Positions 6,925 through 7,958 of a DNA stretch of 7,958 bases are shown piece by piece; positions within the stretch are counted from its first letter, which is position 1; each line of letters opens with the position of its first letter. Below the pieces are notes generated by a model that saw only the letters and a program-made list of their open reading frames with translations, searched no databases and had not been told where the DNA came from. Both the position numbers and the translations under genes were made by a program. Source of the DNA: Chitinophagales bacterium (GTDB taxonomy: Bacteria > Bacteroidota > Bacteroidia > Chitinophagales > UBA2359). Where the stretch lies: positions 1 to 7,958 of the forward strand of contig JAHDDN010000245.1 in assembly GCA_020629335.1 (NCBI GenBank). The letters are read 5' to 3'.

Positions 6925-6988
6925 AAAAGACAAAACTTAAGCTGTCATGGATTTATTATTGGGGCAGCCAACCATCCTAATAATAAAT
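6925..6988. repeat. Half-length copy (R3) of the palindromic element, with terminal hairpin
   Basis: Positions 6925-6960 repeat the right arm of the long palindromes: AAAAGACAAAACTT, then GCTGTCATGG, then ATTTATTATT, matching 7219-7253 and the core of 240-270. The left arm is missing. ATTTATTATT (6951-6960) pairs perfectly over 10 bp with AATAATAAAT (6979-6988) around an 18-base loop. That loop and right side (6961-6988) match 7093-7120 at about 23 of 28 positions. The copy abuts the promoter of the HAD gene. Confidence 0.65.
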
Positions 6989-7092
6989 TAAATCTCAGCA
7001 CCTTTATAGCGCAAGTGTTTTTCACTTCTGCCTGCTAAATTTTGCGTTACCAATAAACCTTTACGAATATACTATTTAACAAATTAACTATT
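6989..7092. other. AT-rich spacer between repeat copies
   Basis: No gene or recognised RNA is visible. The only structure seen is a small perfect hairpin, AAGTG (7013-7017), loop TTTTT, CACTT (7023-7027). Its short stem and A/T content make it weak. Confidence 0.4.
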
Positions 7093-7093
7093 A

Positions 7094-7262
7094 GGGCGGC
7101 CAGCCGTCCTAATGATAAATATCTGATAGCTAAGTTGCAGGATTTTTGCGATTATTCAAGGCATTTACGACGCGAATAGCAACGCTATTTAAGGAGTAAA
7201 TAACGCAGAAGAATCGTAAAAAGACAAAACTTGGGCTATCATGGATTTATTATTTGGGCGGC
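7094..7262. repeat. Long palindromic element, copy R2, with an extra hairpin on its left flank
   Basis: The palindrome runs from GCCGTCC (7103-7109) to GGGCGGC (7256-7262). AATGATAAAT (7111-7120) answers ATTTATTATT (7245-7254), and TGATAGC (7124-7130) answers GCTATCA (7235-7241). ATTTTTGCGATT (7142-7153) answers AATCGTAAAAA (7212-7222), and ATTTAC (7163-7168) answers GTAAAT (7196-7201). The centre is AATAGC, loop AAC, GCTATT (7175-7189). On the left flank GGGCGGC (7094-7100) can pair locally with GCCGTCC, competing with the long-range pairing. The core is shared with copy R1 at 114-289. No ORF is supportable. Confidence 0.75.
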
Positions 7263-7376
7263 TATTCCTGCTATCCGTTCTTATGTGGCTATGCCGCTCC
7301 TATTCCGCTAAGGCACCTTAGTCTGCCCTGCGGGCCAGCCGTCAGTTGCCTAAGCTCCATTAGTCGCAGCATGTAC

Positions 7377-7404
7377 GCCACATACCACTTCTATCAGGGC
7401 CGCA
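7377..7404 (+). repeat. Direct repeat, first copy of the 28-bp right arm
   Basis: Matches 7454-7481 at 26 of 28 positions. Both copies begin GCCACATACCAC and contain CTATCAGGGCC. Both start with GCCACATA, the complement of TATGTGGC at 7282-7289, so either could close the same stem. Confidence 0.8.
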
Positions 7405-7453
7405 GTTTTAGCGATGAGAAAAAGACTCACTACCCATTACCTAATACTAAAAA

Positions 7454-7481
7454 GCCACATACCACCTCTATCAGGGCCACA
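7454..7481 (+). repeat. Direct repeat, second copy of the 28-bp right arm
   Basis: Second copy of 7377-7404, 77 bases further on. Its end reads GGGCCACA where the first copy reads GGGCCGCA, so it pairs less well with the GGGCGGC left end. The first copy is the better structural partner. Confidence 0.8.
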
Positions 7482-7622
7482 TTATACCATCGCCCAAATT
7501 TAAAAGGATATAGGATATATTTTCTACGATTATAGGCATGTGATCACTAAGACTGATCCAATCTTTATATTTTCAATGCCATATTACAATTCCAAGAAAT
7601 CAGTTTCATAATTAATCATATT

Positions 7623-7647
7623 AAAAAAAGGGGCTAAATAGCCCCTT
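7623..7647 (-). terminator. Intrinsic terminator of the partial gene at the right edge
   Basis: Read on -, AAGGGGCT (7647-7640) and AGCCCCTT (7635-7628) form an 8-bp stem with a 4-base loop. The stem is followed directly by a T run (down to 7623). It lies about 25 bases after the stop codon of the - strand gene that begins beyond the window. The geometry is canonical for rho-independent termination. Confidence 0.85.
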
Positions 7648-7672
7648 AATATTTTTCTTAAATTCATTTTTT

Positions 7673-7958
7673 TCAAACCGAAGATTGAGTCTTTTTACCA
7701 AATTTTTCTGATATTTTTAATAGATTTTCTTGTGATTCATTAAAATCATCTTTGTTTAATAGATCTAATAATTCTTGCTGTATTTTTAACTTATTTATCA
7801 TATTTACTATTTCAACTTTCTTTTTCTTATCCTCCAATAAATCAGAATATAATGTTTCAGTTAACATTTCTATAAACTTTTTCAAAAGATGATTTCTAGA
7901 TTCAAATGATTTATTTAATTTATCTCTGTCTAAATAAAATAATGCAAAAAATTGCTCA
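7673..7958 (-). CDS. C-terminal part of an unidentified lysine-rich helical protein, cut by the window edge
   Basis: The frame is open from the right edge of the window to the stop at 7673, giving at least 95 residues. An apparent 70-residue ORF starting at 7885 begins at an internal TTG. The frame continues upstream of it without a stop (LFYLDRDKLNKSFESRNHLL and more), so the real start is probably outside. The visible part is very rich in Lys, Glu, Leu and Asn and is predicted to be almost all helix, with heptad-like spacing around KKFIEMLTETL and KIQQELLDLLNKDD. No catalytic motif, signal or membrane segment is seen, and I do not recognise the family. A clean terminator directly downstream supports a real transcribed gene. 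It is more AT-rich than the enzyme genes in the window. Confidence 0.6.
   Translation of the reverse strand, partial: EQFFALFYLDRDKLNKSFESRNHLLKKFIEMLTETLYSDLLEDKKKKVEIVNMINKLKIQQELLDLLNKDDFNESQENLLKISEKFGKKTQSSV

Larger units (their letters stand above)
7256..7500. repeat. Compound GC-rich intergenic repeat with a duplicated right arm
   Basis: The left arm GGGCGGCTATTCCTGC...TATGTGGC (7256-7289) is complementary in blocks to the right arm GCCACATA...CTATCAGGGCCGC (7377-7403): TATGTGGC with GCCACATA, CCTG with CAGG, GCGGC with GCCGC. The right arm occurs again at 7454-7481. Within the loop are the hairpins CTAAGG-CA-CCTTAG (7308-7321) and GCCC-TGC-GGGC near 7325-7335. From memory, spacers containing GGCTATTCCTGCTATCCG and ending in CTATCAGGGC are widespread between genes of Flavobacteriia, so this appears to be a member of a known-looking repeat class. 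The stretch is more GC-rich than nearby genes. An open frame here (7254-7535) is a by-product of the repeat, not a gene. Confidence 0.65.

Noticed and set aside
6901..6933. Longer HAD protein starting at TTG 6933
   Set aside because: The extension overlaps the repeat end and a perfect TAnnTTTG box, while two ATG codons at 6900 and 6897 sit just before the conserved fold.
7094..7481. CRISPR array
   Set aside because: Repeats are palindromic, of unequal length and irregular spacing, with only two copies of any unit and no cas gene.
7254..7535. 93-residue open frame on +
   Set aside because: It lies wholly within the compound repeat; its translation is rich in Cys, Pro and Ser with no domain, as expected of a GC-rich palindromic spacer.

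Overview
The window looks like an AT-rich chromosomal segment of a Bacteroidota bacterium. The evidence is a GH92 mannosidase of the kind common in that phylum, a TAnnTTTG-type promoter box, and intergenic palindromic repeats of a style I associate with Bacteroidota genomes. The family is uncertain. The long helical-repeat protein and repeat-rich spacers remind me of Saprospiraceae, but this is an impression and no marker gene is present.

Layout. Positions 1-356 hold no convincing gene. They contain a compact GC-rich hairpin repeat (51-93), a 176-bp imperfect palindrome (114-289) and a perfect 18-bp palindrome (313-330). A secreted GH92 alpha-mannosidase with two C-terminal accessory domains follows on + (357-3281). 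It converges, across a small GC-rich hairpin repeat, on a - strand gene for a 498-residue helical-repeat protein of unknown function (3345-4841). The divergent spacer 4842-5257 holds a candidate structured small RNA that ends in a strong intrinsic terminator. Next come a glycosylasparaginase of the Ntn-hydrolase class (5258-6235, +) and, tail to tail, a HAD-family hydrolase (6253-6900, -). Positions 6925-7500 are a dense block of nested palindromic repeats without a believable gene. A terminator and the C-terminal part of a - strand gene that runs off the window close the right end.

How the genes fit together. GH92 enzymes remove alpha-mannose from N-glycans, and glycosylasparaginase cuts the final GlcNAc-Asn bond. 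The two could serve successive steps of host or dietary glycoprotein breakdown, both outside the cytoplasm. They are not in one operon, and no SusC/SusD pair is visible, so the link is an inference. The HAD protein and the helical-repeat protein have no visible connection to that pathway.

The most unusual content is non-coding. Two long palindromic elements at opposite ends of the window share their core, but differ by paired substitutions that keep the arms complementary. A third, half-length copy abuts the 5' end of the HAD gene. There is also a candidate small RNA with three stems at 4964-5104.
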